In this document: piece after piece, positions 18,401 through 28,137 of the stretch
Numbering within the stretch: position 1 is the first letter of the stretch
Layout: each line of letters begins with the position of its first letter
From: Cytophagales bacterium
GTDB lineage: Bacteria > Pseudomonadota > Gammaproteobacteria > Burkholderiales > Burkholderiaceae_C
DNA: 64,000 nt
NCBI GenBank assembly: GCA_030054145.1
Contig: JASGCK010000003.1
Coordinates: 107,027 to 171,026, forward strand
Direction of reading: 5' to 3'
Position numbers and translations under genes: made by a program
The notes under the pieces: generated by a model
Databases searched by the model: none
Seen by the model: the letters and a program-made list of their open reading frames with translations, nothing else
Told to the model about the DNA's origin: nothing

Positions 18401-20551
18401 TTACGGCGCACTGGCAAACAATCGCTTCGTGTACTCGTGAGTGGGATGCGCATATAGCTCGCCCGTTGTACCTTGCTCCACGATGCGCCCTTGGTGCATC
18501 ACGATGACGCGGTCGCACAGCTGCGCTGCGACCCGTAGATCGTGCGTGATAAACAAGAGTCCTAGTCCCAGCTCAGTTTGAATGTTTTTGAGCAGCGCGA
18601 CGATTTGCGCTTGCACCGAAACATCAAGCGCACTCACGGCTTCGTCCGCCACTAGCACCTTGGGCTGGCAGGCGAGGGCGCGGGCAATGGCGAGGCGCTG
18701 TCTTTGCCCGCCCGAAAATTGATTCGGATAGCGATCTAGCGATTCACGTGGCAGGCGAACTTTGTCCATCAACGCCTCAGCGCGAGCCCACGCCTGGGCC
18801 TTTGTGAGTCCCACTGGTTTGCCAAAATTGATAGCGCCTTCCATCAAGCTCTCACCCACTCTCATGCGCGGATTGAGCGAGCGATTCGGGTCTTGAAAGA
18901 CGACTTGAATATGACTGCGCAGCGCGCGTAGCTGACTCTCTGGCAGCGACTCGATGCTCTGCAAGCCCCAGTGGATATGGCCTTCAGAAGGGTCAATTAA
19001 GCGCAGCAAGCAACGCGCGAGTGTCGATTTACCGCTGCCTGACTCACCCACTATGCCAATCGTCTCGCCTGCTTGAAGCGCAAGCGAAGCATCTATCAGT
19101 GCCGAGGTACTGCGTGCTTTGCCAAACATCTGCCGCGTGACGTAGGTTTTGCAAACCTTGTCAGCACGCAGCACAACGGGCGCATCGGCTGAAATGAGCT
19201 TGGCTGCGGGCGGGGTCATGCTCGGCACTGCGGCTAGCAAAGCCTTGGTGTACGCGGCCTGCGGTGCGCTTAGCAGTTGCGTCGCCGTGCCGTATTCAAC
19301 CGCCACGCCTTGATGCATCACGATGACGTCATCCGCAATTTGCCGCACCACACCCATGTCGTGCGTGATAAATAAAACGGCGCAGCCCAGCTCGGTTTGA
19401 ATCTCTGCGATCAACTTCAAAATTTCTTGTTGCGTGGTGACGTCCAGCGCCGTGGTCGGTTCGTCGCAAATCAAAAGCGTGGGTTTCAAAATCATGGCCA
19501 TGGCAATAACGACGCGCTGGCGTTGCCCGCCGCTCAATTGGTGCGGATAACTCGCAAACATACGGGCGGGCTCGGGCAGCTGTACGCGTTCAAAAATAGC
19601 GAGGATTTTGGCGTGACGCTCAGGCCGAGTGAGCTTTGTGTGCTCGCGCAGTAATTCATCCACTTGCTCGCCGCAGCGCATCACAGGATTGAGCGCTGTC
19701 ATGGGCTCTTGAAAGACCATGCCCATGCTCGCCCCGCGTAGGGCACGCAGACGCGCTGGCGGCGCATCTAAAAGCGATTCATCATTTAGCAACACCTTGC
19801 CAGACGTGGCTTGCAGCTCTTTAGCAAGCAATCCCATCATGGTCATCGCCATCACCGATTTGCCGCTCCCCGACTCGCCAACAACGCAAAGTGTTTGACC
19901 TTTTTTGATATGAAAACTCACGTCCTGCACGGCATACGCGCGGTCGCTACCAGCGGGGAGTGAGACGTGCAAATGTTGGATGGCAAGAATAGGCGGTGAA
20001 TCGGTTTTGAAAGTTAATAAGCGATTCAGTACACTGGCCACATCTCCTGCAGTGACCTTGCCAGATCGCTCGGATGTGGATACTTCCTCATCAGCCCTGG
20101 AATCCCTGGCCTTCAGGAGATTTTTTTTTGTGCTGACGCTATGCAAATACATACGCTGTTTATTCGCATCTTTCCGAACCTCTACGGTGACGATGCTCTC
20201 CACCTCAGCGATTTGTACGGGAGCACAAATAAAAAAATGATCTTCATTTTTAAATCGCGAAGATAGGGCGACAACACCGTTTTCTATGACCGCGCTGACA
20301 GCGGCAAACGCGCAGGCTTTGAACGGATTCATGCCGTGTCCCATAGAGTCCCTCACGGATCGCTTATCTAGTGCAATAGCGCCAAGTGTGCTGTGGTGCG
20401 CATGCTGACCTAGCGCATCGAACTGTGCAGTCGCCCATTTTTCTAGCGCTGCGTAACCAAAAGGCGCTTCGTGACCTGTTAGCTTGCAAATAGGTTTTCC
20501 TTGCAGAATAAACGCCTTGTGGGCAAAGGTTTCGTGAGCAGTCATAGGCAT
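18401..20551 (-). CDS. Peptide ABC transporter double ATPase with an extra N-terminal polyvalent-protein-like domain
   Basis: 716 residues. Residues ~188-716 form two fused ABC ATPases of the GsiA/YejF (Dpp/Opp) type: Walker A GESGSGKS at 225-232 and 503-510, signatures LSGGQ (339-343) and FSGGQ, and Walker B CDEP and ADEA. Residues ~11-180 are not part of any ABC protein I know. The region with [36 protein letters not shown] and RMYLHSV resembles LPD3/barnase-EndoU-like domains of phage and plasmid polyvalent proteins (recalled, not searched). No obvious internal start would yield an ATPase alone. The ATG overlaps the upstream permease stop by one base (TAATG). Confidence 0.85.
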   Translation of the reverse strand: MPMTAHETFAHKAFILQGKPICKLTGHEAPFGYAALEKWATAQFDALGQHAHHSTLGAIALDKRSVRDSMGHGMNPFKACAFAAVSAVIENGVVALSSRFKNEDHFFICAPVQIAEVESIVTVEVRKDANKQRMYLHSVSTKKNLLKARDSRADEEVSTSERSGKVTAGDVASVLNRLLTFKTDSPPILAIQHLHVSLPAGSDRAYAVQDVSFHIKKGQTLCVVGESGSGKSVMAMTMMGLLAKELQATSGKVLLNDESLLDAPPARLRALRGASMGMVFQEPMTALNPVMRCGEQVDELLREHTKLTRPERHAKILAIFERVQLPEPARMFASYPHQLSGGQRQRVVIAMAMILKPTLLICDEPTTALDVTTQQEILKLIAEIQTELGCAVLFITHDMGVVRQIADDVIVMHQGVAVEYGTATQLLSAPQAAYTKALLAAVPSMTPPAAKLISADAPVVLRADKVCKTYVTRQMFGKARSTSALIDASLALQAGETIGIVGESGSGKSTLARCLLRLIDPSEGHIHWGLQSIESLPESQLRALRSHIQVVFQDPNRSLNPRMRVGESLMEGAINFGKPVGLTKAQAWARAEALMDKVRLPRESLDRYPNQFSGGQRQRLAIARALACQPKVLVADEAVSALDVSVQAQIVALLKNIQTELGLGLLFITHDLRVAAQLCDRVIVMHQGRIVEQGTTGELYAHPTHEYTKRLFASAP

Positions 20552-21399
20552 TAACTACGTTTGCCAAACTTGGGATCAAGCACGTCGCGCAGTCCATCGC
20601 CTAGCAAATTAATGGCTAGCACCATCGGCACGAGAAAGAGCGCGGGGAAGAGCACATTCCCAGGGTATTGGCTAAACTGCAAGCGCCCTTCCGCCATGAT
20701 GTTGCCCCAGGTTGGAATGTCGGCTGGCAATCCAAGTCCCAAAAAGCTCAAAGCCGCTTCGGTGAGTATGGCGCTTGCCGCGATAAACGTGCCTTGTACC
20801 AAGAGCGGCGCGAGCGAGTTGGGCAAGATGTGCCGCCACAAGATTTGCGGGGTTGGTGTGGCGAGCGCTTTGGCGGCTTCAACATAAGGCTCTTCGCGCA
20901 GGGTGAGGACGAGCGAGCGCACAAGACGTGTGACGCGCGGCACTTCAGGAATGCAAATAGCAACTATGACTGTCCAAAGCTGCGGCCCTAGTGCCGCGAC
21001 CAAAGCAATTGCTAGCAGCACGGATGGAATCGCCATGAGACCGTCCATGATGCGCATCAGCACGGCATCCACGGCTTTGAAATAGCCAGCGAGCATACCG
21101 AGGCTGGCACCTAAGACGACGGACAGCAGCGCCGTGCATAGTCCAACCAACAGCGAGATGCGCGTACCAAACAGCACGCGGCTATAAATGTCGCGCCCGA
21201 TGCTGTCCGCGCCCATCCAAAAGTGATGCGGTGTGCCGTTGAATTCCCCTGACACGCCTGCTGCTGCATTGATGTGGTTTGCATCCATTTGCGCGGGATC
21301 GACTGTACCTAGCCACGGGGCCAGTATGGCGAGCAGCACCAACACGCCAAGCACGGCAGCACCAAATCGGATCGTGGAATTTTGAAAAAGTTTATTCAT
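20551..21399 (-). CDS. Peptide ABC transporter permease (DppC/OppC type)
   Basis: Inner-membrane permease of 282 residues with about six transmembrane segments and the ABC-contact EAA motif (EAAKALATPTPQILWRHILPNS, here cited as residues ~178-199). The N-terminal region contains the DppC-type VDPAQMD and GTPHHFWMGADSIGRD motif. It is paired with the DppB-type gene upstream (15-base gap) and the double ATPase downstream. No periplasmic binding protein gene is in the cluster. Confidence 0.9.
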   Translation of the reverse strand: MNKLFQNSTIRFGAAVLGVLVLLAILAPWLGTVDPAQMDANHINAAAGVSGEFNGTPHHFWMGADSIGRDIYSRVLFGTRISLLVGLCTALLSVVLGASLGMLAGYFKAVDAVLMRIMDGLMAIPSVLLAIALVAALGPQLWTVIVAICIPEVPRVTRLVRSLVLTLREEPYVEAAKALATPTPQILWRHILPNSLAPLLVQGTFIAASAILTEAALSFLGLGLPADIPTWGNIMAEGRLQFSQYPGNVLFPALFLVPMVLAINLLGDGLRDVLDPKFGKRS

Positions 21400-21414
21400 A
21401 GCAAGGCGGTTGCA

Positions 21415-22365
21415 TCAATAGCGGATGCGTGGATCGAGCCATAAATAGCTGAGATCAACAGCCAAGTTGATGAGCACGTACAGCACGCTAAAAAATAGCA
21501 CCAAGCCTTGAATCACAGGGAAATCGCGGTTCAAAACAGCATCGACCGTGAGTGAGCCAAGTCCTGGGATGGCGTAGACAGTTTCAGTCACAACTACGCC
21601 GCCAATTAGTAGCGCCGCACCAATGCCAATGACGGTCACGATGGGAATAGCGGCATTAGGCAGGGCGTGACGCATCAGCACAGCGGACTCGCGCAGACCT
21701 TTGGCTCTGGCGGTGCGGATGAAGTCCTCGCTTAAAGCTTCGGAGACCGAGGCGCGAGTGACCCGAGCAATTAAGGCGACGTAGATGGTTCCCAGCGTCA
21801 ACCACGGCAGGATCATGTGCCGCAGCCACATCCAAACAGTTGTATCCACGTCGGTGAGTCGTTTGTAGCCCTGTACGGGCAGCCACTGTAGCTTGATGGA
21901 GAAAAGGTAAATGAGCGCATAGCCCGTTACAAAAACAGGAATTGAAAACCCCGCAACTGACACGCCCGAGAGTACGCGGTCTAGCCAACCGCCCATTCGC
22001 CAAGCGGCCAATGTGCCTAGCGGAACGGCAATCGCTACGGCTAAAACGATTGTGCCCAAAGCCAAGGCTAGCGTGGGCTCCAGCCTGCTCTTGATGAGCG
22101 ATGCGACAGACTTGTTCAGGTAAAACGAATAGCCCAGATCGCCTTGTAAAACGCGCGAAATCCAAATGCCAAATTGACTGAGCAGCGATTGATTGAGACC
22201 GAGTTGCTCGCGGATACGGGCAATGTCGTCGCTGGTCGCACTGCTTCCTGCGATTAAGGCGGCTGGATCACCTGGCGTGAGCCGCAGCAGAAGGAAAACG
22301 ATAACGGCAACGATCCCCAAAACGGGAATCAGCGCCAAGAGGCGCTGACTGAGAAACTTTAGCAT
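21415..22365 (-). CDS. Peptide ABC transporter permease (DppB/OppB type)
   Basis: Inner-membrane permease of 316 residues. The N-terminal LRLTPGDPAALIAG block and the C-terminal ETVYAIPGLGSLTVDA block mark the DppB family; the EAA loop reads SEDFIRTARAKGLRES. It is the first gene of the three-gene transporter operon. A hairpin lies just upstream (22380-22399). Confidence 0.9.
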   Translation of the reverse strand: MLKFLSQRLLALIPVLGIVAVIVFLLLRLTPGDPAALIAGSSATSDDIARIREQLGLNQSLLSQFGIWISRVLQGDLGYSFYLNKSVASLIKSRLEPTLALALGTIVLAVAIAVPLGTLAAWRMGGWLDRVLSGVSVAGFSIPVFVTGYALIYLFSIKLQWLPVQGYKRLTDVDTTVWMWLRHMILPWLTLGTIYVALIARVTRASVSEALSEDFIRTARAKGLRESAVLMRHALPNAAIPIVTVIGIGAALLIGGVVVTETVYAIPGLGSLTVDAVLNRDFPVIQGLVLFFSVLYVLINLAVDLSYLWLDPRIRY

Positions 22366-22379
22366 TTCATAAATCCGTC

Positions 22380-22399
22380 ATTCCCGCAAAGGCGGGAAT
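22380..22399 (-). terminator. REP-like hairpin after the desaturase gene
   Basis: ATTCCCGC and GCGGGAAT (8-bp arms) flank AAAG, starting one base after the desaturase stop codon on the minus strand. There is no T-run, so it is either a weak terminator or a dispersed repeat of the type common in betaproteobacteria. Confidence 0.5.
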
Positions 22400-23614
22400 T
22401 TAAATCTTGACCGCTTTGAGTTTGTGTGAAAAACCGCTAAGTGCCGCAATACCGCTGGCTTCGGCGCGTTGACACCACAATTGCAAATCACGCGCGAGTT
22501 GCTCGCGGCTTTGGTGGGTGGATACCCAAAGTTGGCGCAACTCTTCGCGCATGGTGACCATTTTGTCGAGCACAGGATGAGCGCTTCTGGCTGCTTGCAA
22601 ATCAGCTTGTGCGGTTGGCGGCACTTGATCGGCATCGCGGTGCAACCAGCGTTTGGCCGTGTTAAGAACGGATAAATCAGAGTCTTTGGCTTTGGTTTTT
22701 AGCGTGGCAATTTCTTGCTTGCAAGCGGCTTTAATGTCTTTTGCGTAATGCGCCATGACTTGATAGCGATGCGCAATGATGGCTTCTAAAGTTTTTTCGT
22801 CGGCGACGGGTTTAATTTCGCCCATGGTCATGACTGGAACGGTTTTTTTAGCTTTAGCCAAGCCAAAGGTTTCCAACATACGGATGTACATCCAGCCGAT
22901 ATCGAACTCGTAAGACTTGACCGAGAACTTGGCCGATGTGGGATAGGTGTGGTGGTTGTTGTGCAGCTCTTCGCCGCCAATCAAAATGCCCCAAGGCGAG
23001 ACGTTGGTGCTGGCGTCTGGAGCTTCAAAATTGCGGTAACCCCAAAAATGCGCCAAGCCATTAATGACACCCGCCGCAAAGAAGGGAATCCAAGCGGTTT
23101 GTACCGCCCAAATGGCCAAGCCTGCCGAGCCAAATAAAACCAGATCAATGACCATGAGCAGGGCGACACCTTTGGCGCTGTGTTTGGCGTAGAGGTTGCG
23201 CTCAATCCAATCGTCAGGTGTGCCTTGACCATATTTGACGAGTGTTTCTGCGTTGCGGCTCTCGATGCGGTACAGCTCTGATCCGCGCCACAGCACTTCG
23301 TCAATACTGCGTGTTTGCGGGCTGTGCGGATCGTCGGGTGTTTCGCATTTGGCGTGATGCTTGCGGTGAATCGATGTCCACTCTTTGGTGACCATGCCCG
23401 TGTTGAGCCAAAGCCAAAAACGGAAGAAATGCGAAACCGCAGGATGAAGCTCTAGCGCACGGTGAGCTTGACCTCGGTGCAAATAAAGTGTGACTGATGC
23501 GATGGTGATGTGCGTGGTGACTAAAGCCACCAAGATCATTTGCCACCATGTGAAATTGAGTAATCCGTTAGCTGCCCATGAGAGCAGAAATTCCAGCGTG
23601 GACATGAAGGTCAT
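22400..23614 (-). CDS. Acyl-CoA/lipid delta-9 fatty acid desaturase
   Basis: Membrane di-iron desaturase of 404 residues. The three histidine boxes are HRGQAHR (46-52), HRKHH (83-87) and HNNHH (218-222), with hydrophobic stretches at about 25-45 and 150-190. The spacing is that of the stearoyl-CoA 9-desaturase family, which introduces a cis double bond into saturated acyl chains for membrane fluidity. The C-terminal ~100 residues form a charged, probably helical cytosolic tail. A second ATG three codons downstream is an alternative start. Confidence 0.9.
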   Translation of the reverse strand: MTFMSTLEFLLSWAANGLLNFTWWQMILVALVTTHITIASVTLYLHRGQAHRALELHPAVSHFFRFWLWLNTGMVTKEWTSIHRKHHAKCETPDDPHSPQTRSIDEVLWRGSELYRIESRNAETLVKYGQGTPDDWIERNLYAKHSAKGVALLMVIDLVLFGSAGLAIWAVQTAWIPFFAAGVINGLAHFWGYRNFEAPDASTNVSPWGILIGGEELHNNHHTYPTSAKFSVKSYEFDIGWMYIRMLETFGLAKAKKTVPVMTMGEIKPVADEKTLEAIIAHRYQVMAHYAKDIKAACKQEIATLKTKAKDSDLSVLNTAKRWLHRDADQVPPTAQADLQAARSAHPVLDKMVTMREELRQLWVSTHQSREQLARDLQLWCQRAEASGIAALSGFSHKLKAVKI

Positions 23615-23662
23615 ATTGAGCCTAAAAAACGAAGATGGGGCATTCTAGCCCCTTTCTTTAGC

Positions 23663-24943
23663 TTATTGGCGCTGCCAAACTGCGGCAAAAAATCCGTCGG
23701 TTTGATGCAAGTGCGGCCACAGGCGTAAGTAGCCGTTACGGCAAAGGGTATCGGCATTTGGAATGCTTAAGGACGACAAAACGGTTTGCACGGGTAAGAG
23801 TTTGAAGTCAGGATTCGCCGCTGCAAACGCTTCGGCAATGCGCTCGTTTTCCTCGGGTAGCACGCTGCACGTGGCGTAGACCAAGCGTCCGCCTGACTTC
23901 ACAAGTCTGGACGCGCTTTGCAAGATGTTTGTCTGCTTGATGGTGAGTTCGCTCACTGCGGCTTGTTTTTGTCGCCACTTCAAATCAGGGTTGCGGCGCA
24001 GTGTGCCAAGGCCCGAGCAGGGCGCATCAACCAGCACGCGATCCATCTTGCCAGCCAAGCGTTTGATGCGCTCGTCACGCTCGTGCGCAATCGCAACAGG
24101 GTGGATGTTGGATAAGCCGCTTCGCGCCAAGCGCGGTTTGAGCGCCGCTAAACGGTGCGCCGACACATCAAATGCATACAGTCGCCCCGTGCTGCGCATC
24201 GCTGCGCCAAGCCCTAGCGTTTTGCCGCCCGCGCCTGCGCAAAAGTCCGCCACCATCTCGCCGCGTTTGGCATCCACCAAGAGCGTGAGTAGCTGCGAGC
24301 CTTCGTCTTGCACCTCGATAGCGCCTGCTTTAAACACCGCCAATTGCGACAGCGCCGTTCGGGCGTTCATGCGCAGCCCCATAGGGCTAAACGGCGTTGC
24401 TTCAGCTTTCACGCCCGCTTTTTGCAGCACGGTTTGGATTTGATCGCGTTTGCTGTTCAGCATATTGACGCGCACGTCCAGCGGCGCAGTCGTTTCGCAA
24501 GCGGCGCAAAATGCCCAAAACTGTTCTTCGCCTAGTTCTTTCCTGAGGGATTCAGCCAGCCATGCGGGCAGATTGTGTTTGTGGGCATCGAGTAGTTCTT
24601 CGCCTTCGACTTTTTTGCAATCTTGTAGCCACATTTTTTCGTGCGGTAACAGGGCACCTTGTAAAAAGTCTGCATCGCTGGGGTTGTTGGTAGGGTACGC
24701 CAAAATGGCGAGCCGCCGTGCCAATGCCCCAGAACCCGCACGGGATAAGGCCTCCAGGCGGGTCTTGCTGCGAAGCACCGTGTAAGCGGTCTCCGCAAGC
24801 ACCGCACGTTCGCGTTGCCCCAAATTTTTTAGCTTGCGGTTGTCTTTGAAGTAGTGCGAGAGCACCGCGTCAGCGGGGTGCTCGAATTTGAGGACAAGGG
24901 CGACCAGCTCAGTGCAAGCGTCTAGGAGTTGTTGTGGGTGCAT
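23663..24943 (-). CDS. RsmB/NOP-family RNA m5C methyltransferase
   Basis: 426 residues with an N-terminal NusB-like helical region (about 1-130) and a C-terminal Rossmann methyltransferase. SAM motif I is DFCAGAGGKTLGLG. The two catalytic cysteines are in DAPCSGLGTLRRNPD and YATCSVLPEENE. It is likely a 16S rRNA m5C methylase like RsmB, but the sequence is divergent from E. coli RsmB, so no symbol is given. It overlaps purN by 22 bases. Confidence 0.87.
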   Translation of the reverse strand: MHPQQLLDACTELVALVLKFEHPADAVLSHYFKDNRKLKNLGQRERAVLAETAYTVLRSKTRLEALSRAGSGALARRLAILAYPTNNPSDADFLQGALLPHEKMWLQDCKKVEGEELLDAHKHNLPAWLAESLRKELGEEQFWAFCAACETTAPLDVRVNMLNSKRDQIQTVLQKAGVKAEATPFSPMGLRMNARTALSQLAVFKAGAIEVQDEGSQLLTLLVDAKRGEMVADFCAGAGGKTLGLGAAMRSTGRLYAFDVSAHRLAALKPRLARSGLSNIHPVAIAHERDERIKRLAGKMDRVLVDAPCSGLGTLRRNPDLKWRQKQAAVSELTIKQTNILQSASRLVKSGGRLVYATCSVLPEENERIAEAFAAANPDFKLLPVQTVLSSLSIPNADTLCRNGYLRLWPHLHQTDGFFAAVWQRQ

Positions 24944-25515
24944 AGGAGGATTTTTTCAATCGCAGCGGGATAAATGATGTGCTCTTGCGTGAGCACGCGT
25001 GCGGCGAGCGTGCTCTCATTGTCGTTGTTTAAGACGGGAACGACCGCTTGCGCCAAAATTTCGCCCGCGTCAAGCAGGGGTGTGACGCGGTGAACCGTTG
25101 CGCCGGCAAAGCGGCAGCCCGCATCCAGGGCGCGTTGGTGCGTATGTAAGCCCGTAAAAGCAGGCAGTAGCGACGGGTGAATGTTGAGCATCCGCCCCGC
25201 GTAGTGCTGGACAAAATCAGCGCCCAAAATGCGCATGAAACCTGCAAGCACGACCAGCTGGGGCTTGTAGGCATCCATCGCGGCTTGAAGTGCCGCATCA
25301 AATAATGCACGCGATGCGTAAGCTGTGTGATCGACAACCTCAGTGGGGATGCCTTGCTCGTGCGCCCAGATTAAGCCCTTCGCATTGGCTTTGTTGCTGA
25401 TAACGGCCGTTATCTTTGCGCCGTACCGCGCTTGCCATTGCCGTGCTTGGGCGGCTTGCACGATCGCCTGCATATTTGAGCCTGAGCCCGAGATGAGAAT
25501 GACAATGGAAAACAT
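24922..25515 (-). CDS. purN: Phosphoribosylglycinamide formyltransferase
   Basis: Third step of purine synthesis: it transfers a formyl group from 10-formyl-THF to GAR. It has 197 residues. The phosphate-binding SGSGSN is at 9-14, catalytic N111 and H113 are in NIHPSLLPAF, and D149 is in LLDAGE. It is transcribed divergently from the response regulator at 25580, and the gap carries a 9-bp tandem repeat. Confidence 0.96.
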   Translation of the reverse strand: MFSIVILISGSGSNMQAIVQAAQARQWQARYGAKITAVISNKANAKGLIWAHEQGIPTEVVDHTAYASRALFDAALQAAMDAYKPQLVVLAGFMRILGADFVQHYAGRMLNIHPSLLPAFTGLHTHQRALDAGCRFAGATVHRVTPLLDAGEILAQAVVPVLNNDNESTLAARVLTQEHIIYPAAIEKILLCTHNNS

Positions 25516-25531
25516 AGGCTTGATTATCCTG

Positions 25532-25567
25532 CGGTCAGGTCGATCAGGTCGATCAGGTCGATCACGT
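25532..25567. repeat. 9-bp tandem repeat (CGATCAGGT, four copies)
   Basis: Four copies of CGATCAGGT, the first and last imperfect, lie in the divergent promoter region between purN and the response regulator gene, ending 12 bases before the regulator's ATG. Regular 9-bp spacing could form stacked half-sites, but slippage is equally possible. Confidence 0.7.
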
Positions 25568-25579
25568 TATAGTCACGCA

Positions 25580-26296
25580 ATGCCTACTCCTTTTATTAAT
25601 GTCGCACTCGTGGAAGATGAACCCGCAACGCATGAGCGTTTGCTGGCAGCGTTGGCTACCGATCCCCATATTCAGGTGCTCTTTTCAACCAATGCGGCCA
25701 AACCTATGCTGCAGTGGCTGGTCGGTCACATGGACACTGATAACTTGAATGTGTTGCTGGTTGATTTGGGATTGCCTGACTTACATGGCTTAGAAGTCAT
25801 TCGCTTGTGCAAGGCGATGAAGCCTAAAGTCGAGATCATGGTGATCACCATGTTTGGTGACGAAACCAATATGATTCGCGCCTTTGAAGCGGGGGCTAGT
25901 GGCTACTTGTTGAAGGACGGTAACGAGTCAGAGTTGGCGGAGCACGTGCGCACATTGCGCGATGGCGGCTCTCCTATGTCGCCCATTATTGCGCGGCAGT
26001 TGCTCTCGCGGATGGGCGGCGGATTGACCGCTAAAGCATTAACACCAGAAGCACGAGTGGTAGAGCCGATGGTGAGGACACTCAAAACATCATCCAATAA
26101 GCTGCTCACCGAGCGCGAGGAAACGGTGTTGCAATTTTTGTCGCGTGGTTATACCTATGGTGAGCTTGCCAAAGAAATGGGTGTCACGATTAATACGATT
26201 CAATCGCATATTCGAGGGCTTTATGCCAAGCTTGAAGTGCACTCTAGATCAGAGGCTATCTTTGAAGCTAAGCAACTGGGATTATTGGACGCATAA
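25580..26296 (+). CDS. NarL/LuxR-type response regulator
   Basis: 238 residues. Receiver domain with acidic VEDE at 11-14, phospho-acceptor D62 (LLVDLGLPD) and K112 (YLLKDG); the C-terminal LuxR HTH contains EETVLQFLSRGYTYGELAKEM. The ATG at 25580 is chosen at the start of the domain, although the frame is open farther back. It overlaps the histidine kinase gene that follows, so the two form a cognate pair. It is the same length and organisation as the regulator at 43291. Confidence 0.93.
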   Translation: MPTPFINVALVEDEPATHERLLAALATDPHIQVLFSTNAAKPMLQWLVGHMDTDNLNVLLVDLGLPDLHGLEVIRLCKAMKPKVEIMVITMFGDETNMIRAFEAGASGYLLKDGNESELAEHVRTLRDGGSPMSPIIARQLLSRMGGGLTAKALTPEARVVEPMVRTLKTSSNKLLTEREETVLQFLSRGYTYGELAKEMGVTINTIQSHIRGLYAKLEVHSRSEAIFEAKQLGLLDA

Positions 26297-28112
26297 GCTC
26301 TTTGCGGTGCTTGTGTGTTTGCTCATCACCGGGCATGGAGATGGGGCTGCCGCGAGGGTCATCACCATTGAGCAAGCCAACATTGTGGCGGAGACTTCTA
26401 GCAAAATCGTTAAGCTAGATGCGCAGTCGCTTCCCTTCCGTTGGGATTTGCATTTTCCTAGCGAAAGCGGACGTGTTCGCTACACCATCTACTTGCCGCC
26501 ACGTCCCTCTGGAAGTAGCACCGAACCCTATGCACTCTACATTCCTAAGATTGGCAATCAGGTTCAAGTTTTTTTAAATGGCGTAATGTTAGATGGATCG
26601 GGCGTTATCGGTAACCCTCGGAAAGACACCACGAAAGCTCCTTATTGGCGAACGTTTCCTGTTGCGCTTTTATCAACAGACCAACCAAGCATCTTGGTGT
26701 TTGAGACTAGCGTTCAAGCGCTGCGGTGGGGTGGTTTGTCCGAAATTTTTTATGGGCCAGAGTCTGAATTGCATGACCGATATAAGTGGGCCATGTGGTG
26801 GCAAAACGACTCGTACCTGATGATTATTTCGGCCTTCTCGGTCATGGGTGTCATTGCTTGGGTACTTTGGCTGAGGCAGGGTGATGGTATTTACGGTTTA
26901 TTTGCGCTCAGTGCTGGCTGGGGCGCAGTGAGTACGCTTTGTCAGTTACTAGAGATGCCATGGCTAATCTGGCCGATGCAAGGAATCGCGTGGTCTGTCG
27001 CCTTAGCGTGGCACGTGGTCTTTATGGCGCGATTCACACTAGAGGTTATCGGGAGGCGGGAGCATTGGGTCAAACTGACTTTGCTAGCCCTGACACTGTC
27101 GATTGGCATTGCCTACATTTTGGCGGAACCCGTTTATTGGACGATTGTGTTTGGTTTTTTGTGCTTGCCAATTGTGGTGGTATTAATTTGTACCGGATTG
27201 GTCGTTGACCAACACCGCTCACGAGGAGCAAGGTTGTTGTTCGTTGTGAGCTTAATCGTCGCGATAGTTGCGCTGAGAGACTTTTTTGTGCTTCAACTGA
27301 CAGACTCGGGGATGAGTGAATTTTCTTTTTTACCGCACGCCTTACTTCTGTATGTGTTGGTAATGGGCTGGATTGTGGTGACCCGCTATATGAGGCAGCA
27401 CCGTCAATACCATGAGTTGAACTTGACGCTTGAGAAGCGTATCACCGCGCGCGAGGATGCCGTCATCAGCAGCTTTGAAATCATCTCGAGACAAGAGGCT
27501 GAAAAAGCGAAACTGCTGGAGCGTCAGCGCATCATGTCGGATATCCATGACGGTGTAGGCGGGCAATTGGTGGGCTTGGTCAACATGATTAAGCGCGGGG
27601 GGTCCGATCCGTCTTTGTTCGACCAAAAGCAAATAGCGGAGCACGCGCAAATGGCCATCGATGAGTTGCGGGTCGCCATTGACTCGATGCAGTCCGTGGA
27701 CGGCGACCTTGCGACGGTGCTTGCGACGCTGCGTTATCGCCTGGCACCTCGCCTCGAAGCTTCGGACATCGATCTCATATGGCGCGTTGAGGCGTTGCCT
27801 GTGCTGCAAGACTTAACGCCGCAAAAGGTGCTGCAAATTCAGCGTATTTTGCTAGAAGCATTTGCTAATATTCTTAAGCACTCCAAAGCCCATAACGCCA
27901 CGTTGTCCGCTAGATATTACCCCGATGGTCGATTTATTCGTATAACCTTAGTCGATGATGGCATAGGTTTTGAACCCGAAGAGCTGGAAACGCAAGGTCA
28001 CGGTTTGCGTAATATGCGCTTTAGGGCAAACGCCATTGAGGCGGAGATTGCGTTTGAGCGAGAGTCTCCTAGGGGATGCAAATTGACGCTGACACTTCCA
28101 GTCACGGCATAA
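26262..28112 (+). CDS. 7TMR-DISM-type sensor histidine kinase (HisKA_3)
   Basis: About 617 residues. An N-terminal export signal is followed by an extracytoplasmic jelly-roll-like sensor domain, seven or so transmembrane helices (about 26810-27390), a coiled coil, a HisKA_3 domain with phospho-accepting His in SDIHDGVGGQL, and a HATPase_c domain with N-box EAFANILKHSKA and DDGIGF. The start is a TTG preceded by AGAGG at 6-7 bases, overlapping the regulator by 35 bases; an ATG at 26223 is the alternative. It phosphorylates the regulator encoded just upstream; the signal is unknown. Confidence 0.88.
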   Translation: MKLSNWDYWTHKLFAVLVCLLITGHGDGAAARVITIEQANIVAETSSKIVKLDAQSLPFRWDLHFPSESGRVRYTIYLPPRPSGSSTEPYALYIPKIGNQVQVFLNGVMLDGSGVIGNPRKDTTKAPYWRTFPVALLSTDQPSILVFETSVQALRWGGLSEIFYGPESELHDRYKWAMWWQNDSYLMIISAFSVMGVIAWVLWLRQGDGIYGLFALSAGWGAVSTLCQLLEMPWLIWPMQGIAWSVALAWHVVFMARFTLEVIGRREHWVKLTLLALTLSIGIAYILAEPVYWTIVFGFLCLPIVVVLICTGLVVDQHRSRGARLLFVVSLIVAIVALRDFFVLQLTDSGMSEFSFLPHALLLYVLVMGWIVVTRYMRQHRQYHELNLTLEKRITAREDAVISSFEIISRQEAEKAKLLERQRIMSDIHDGVGGQLVGLVNMIKRGGSDPSLFDQKQIAEHAQMAIDELRVAIDSMQSVDGDLATVLATLRYRLAPRLEASDIDLIWRVEALPVLQDLTPQKVLQIQRILLEAFANILKHSKAHNATLSARYYPDGRFIRITLVDDGIGFEPEELETQGHGLRNMRFRANAIEAEIAFERESPRGCKLTLTLPVTA

Positions 28113-28137
28113 TAAATTTTTTTTGAAAGAGGTCACG

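Noticed and set aside
25343..25579. Upstream in-frame extension of the response regulator
   Set aside because: It overlaps purN on the other strand, includes the 9-bp repeat (SGRSGRSGR) and has no family similarity; the receiver domain begins at the ATG at 25580.
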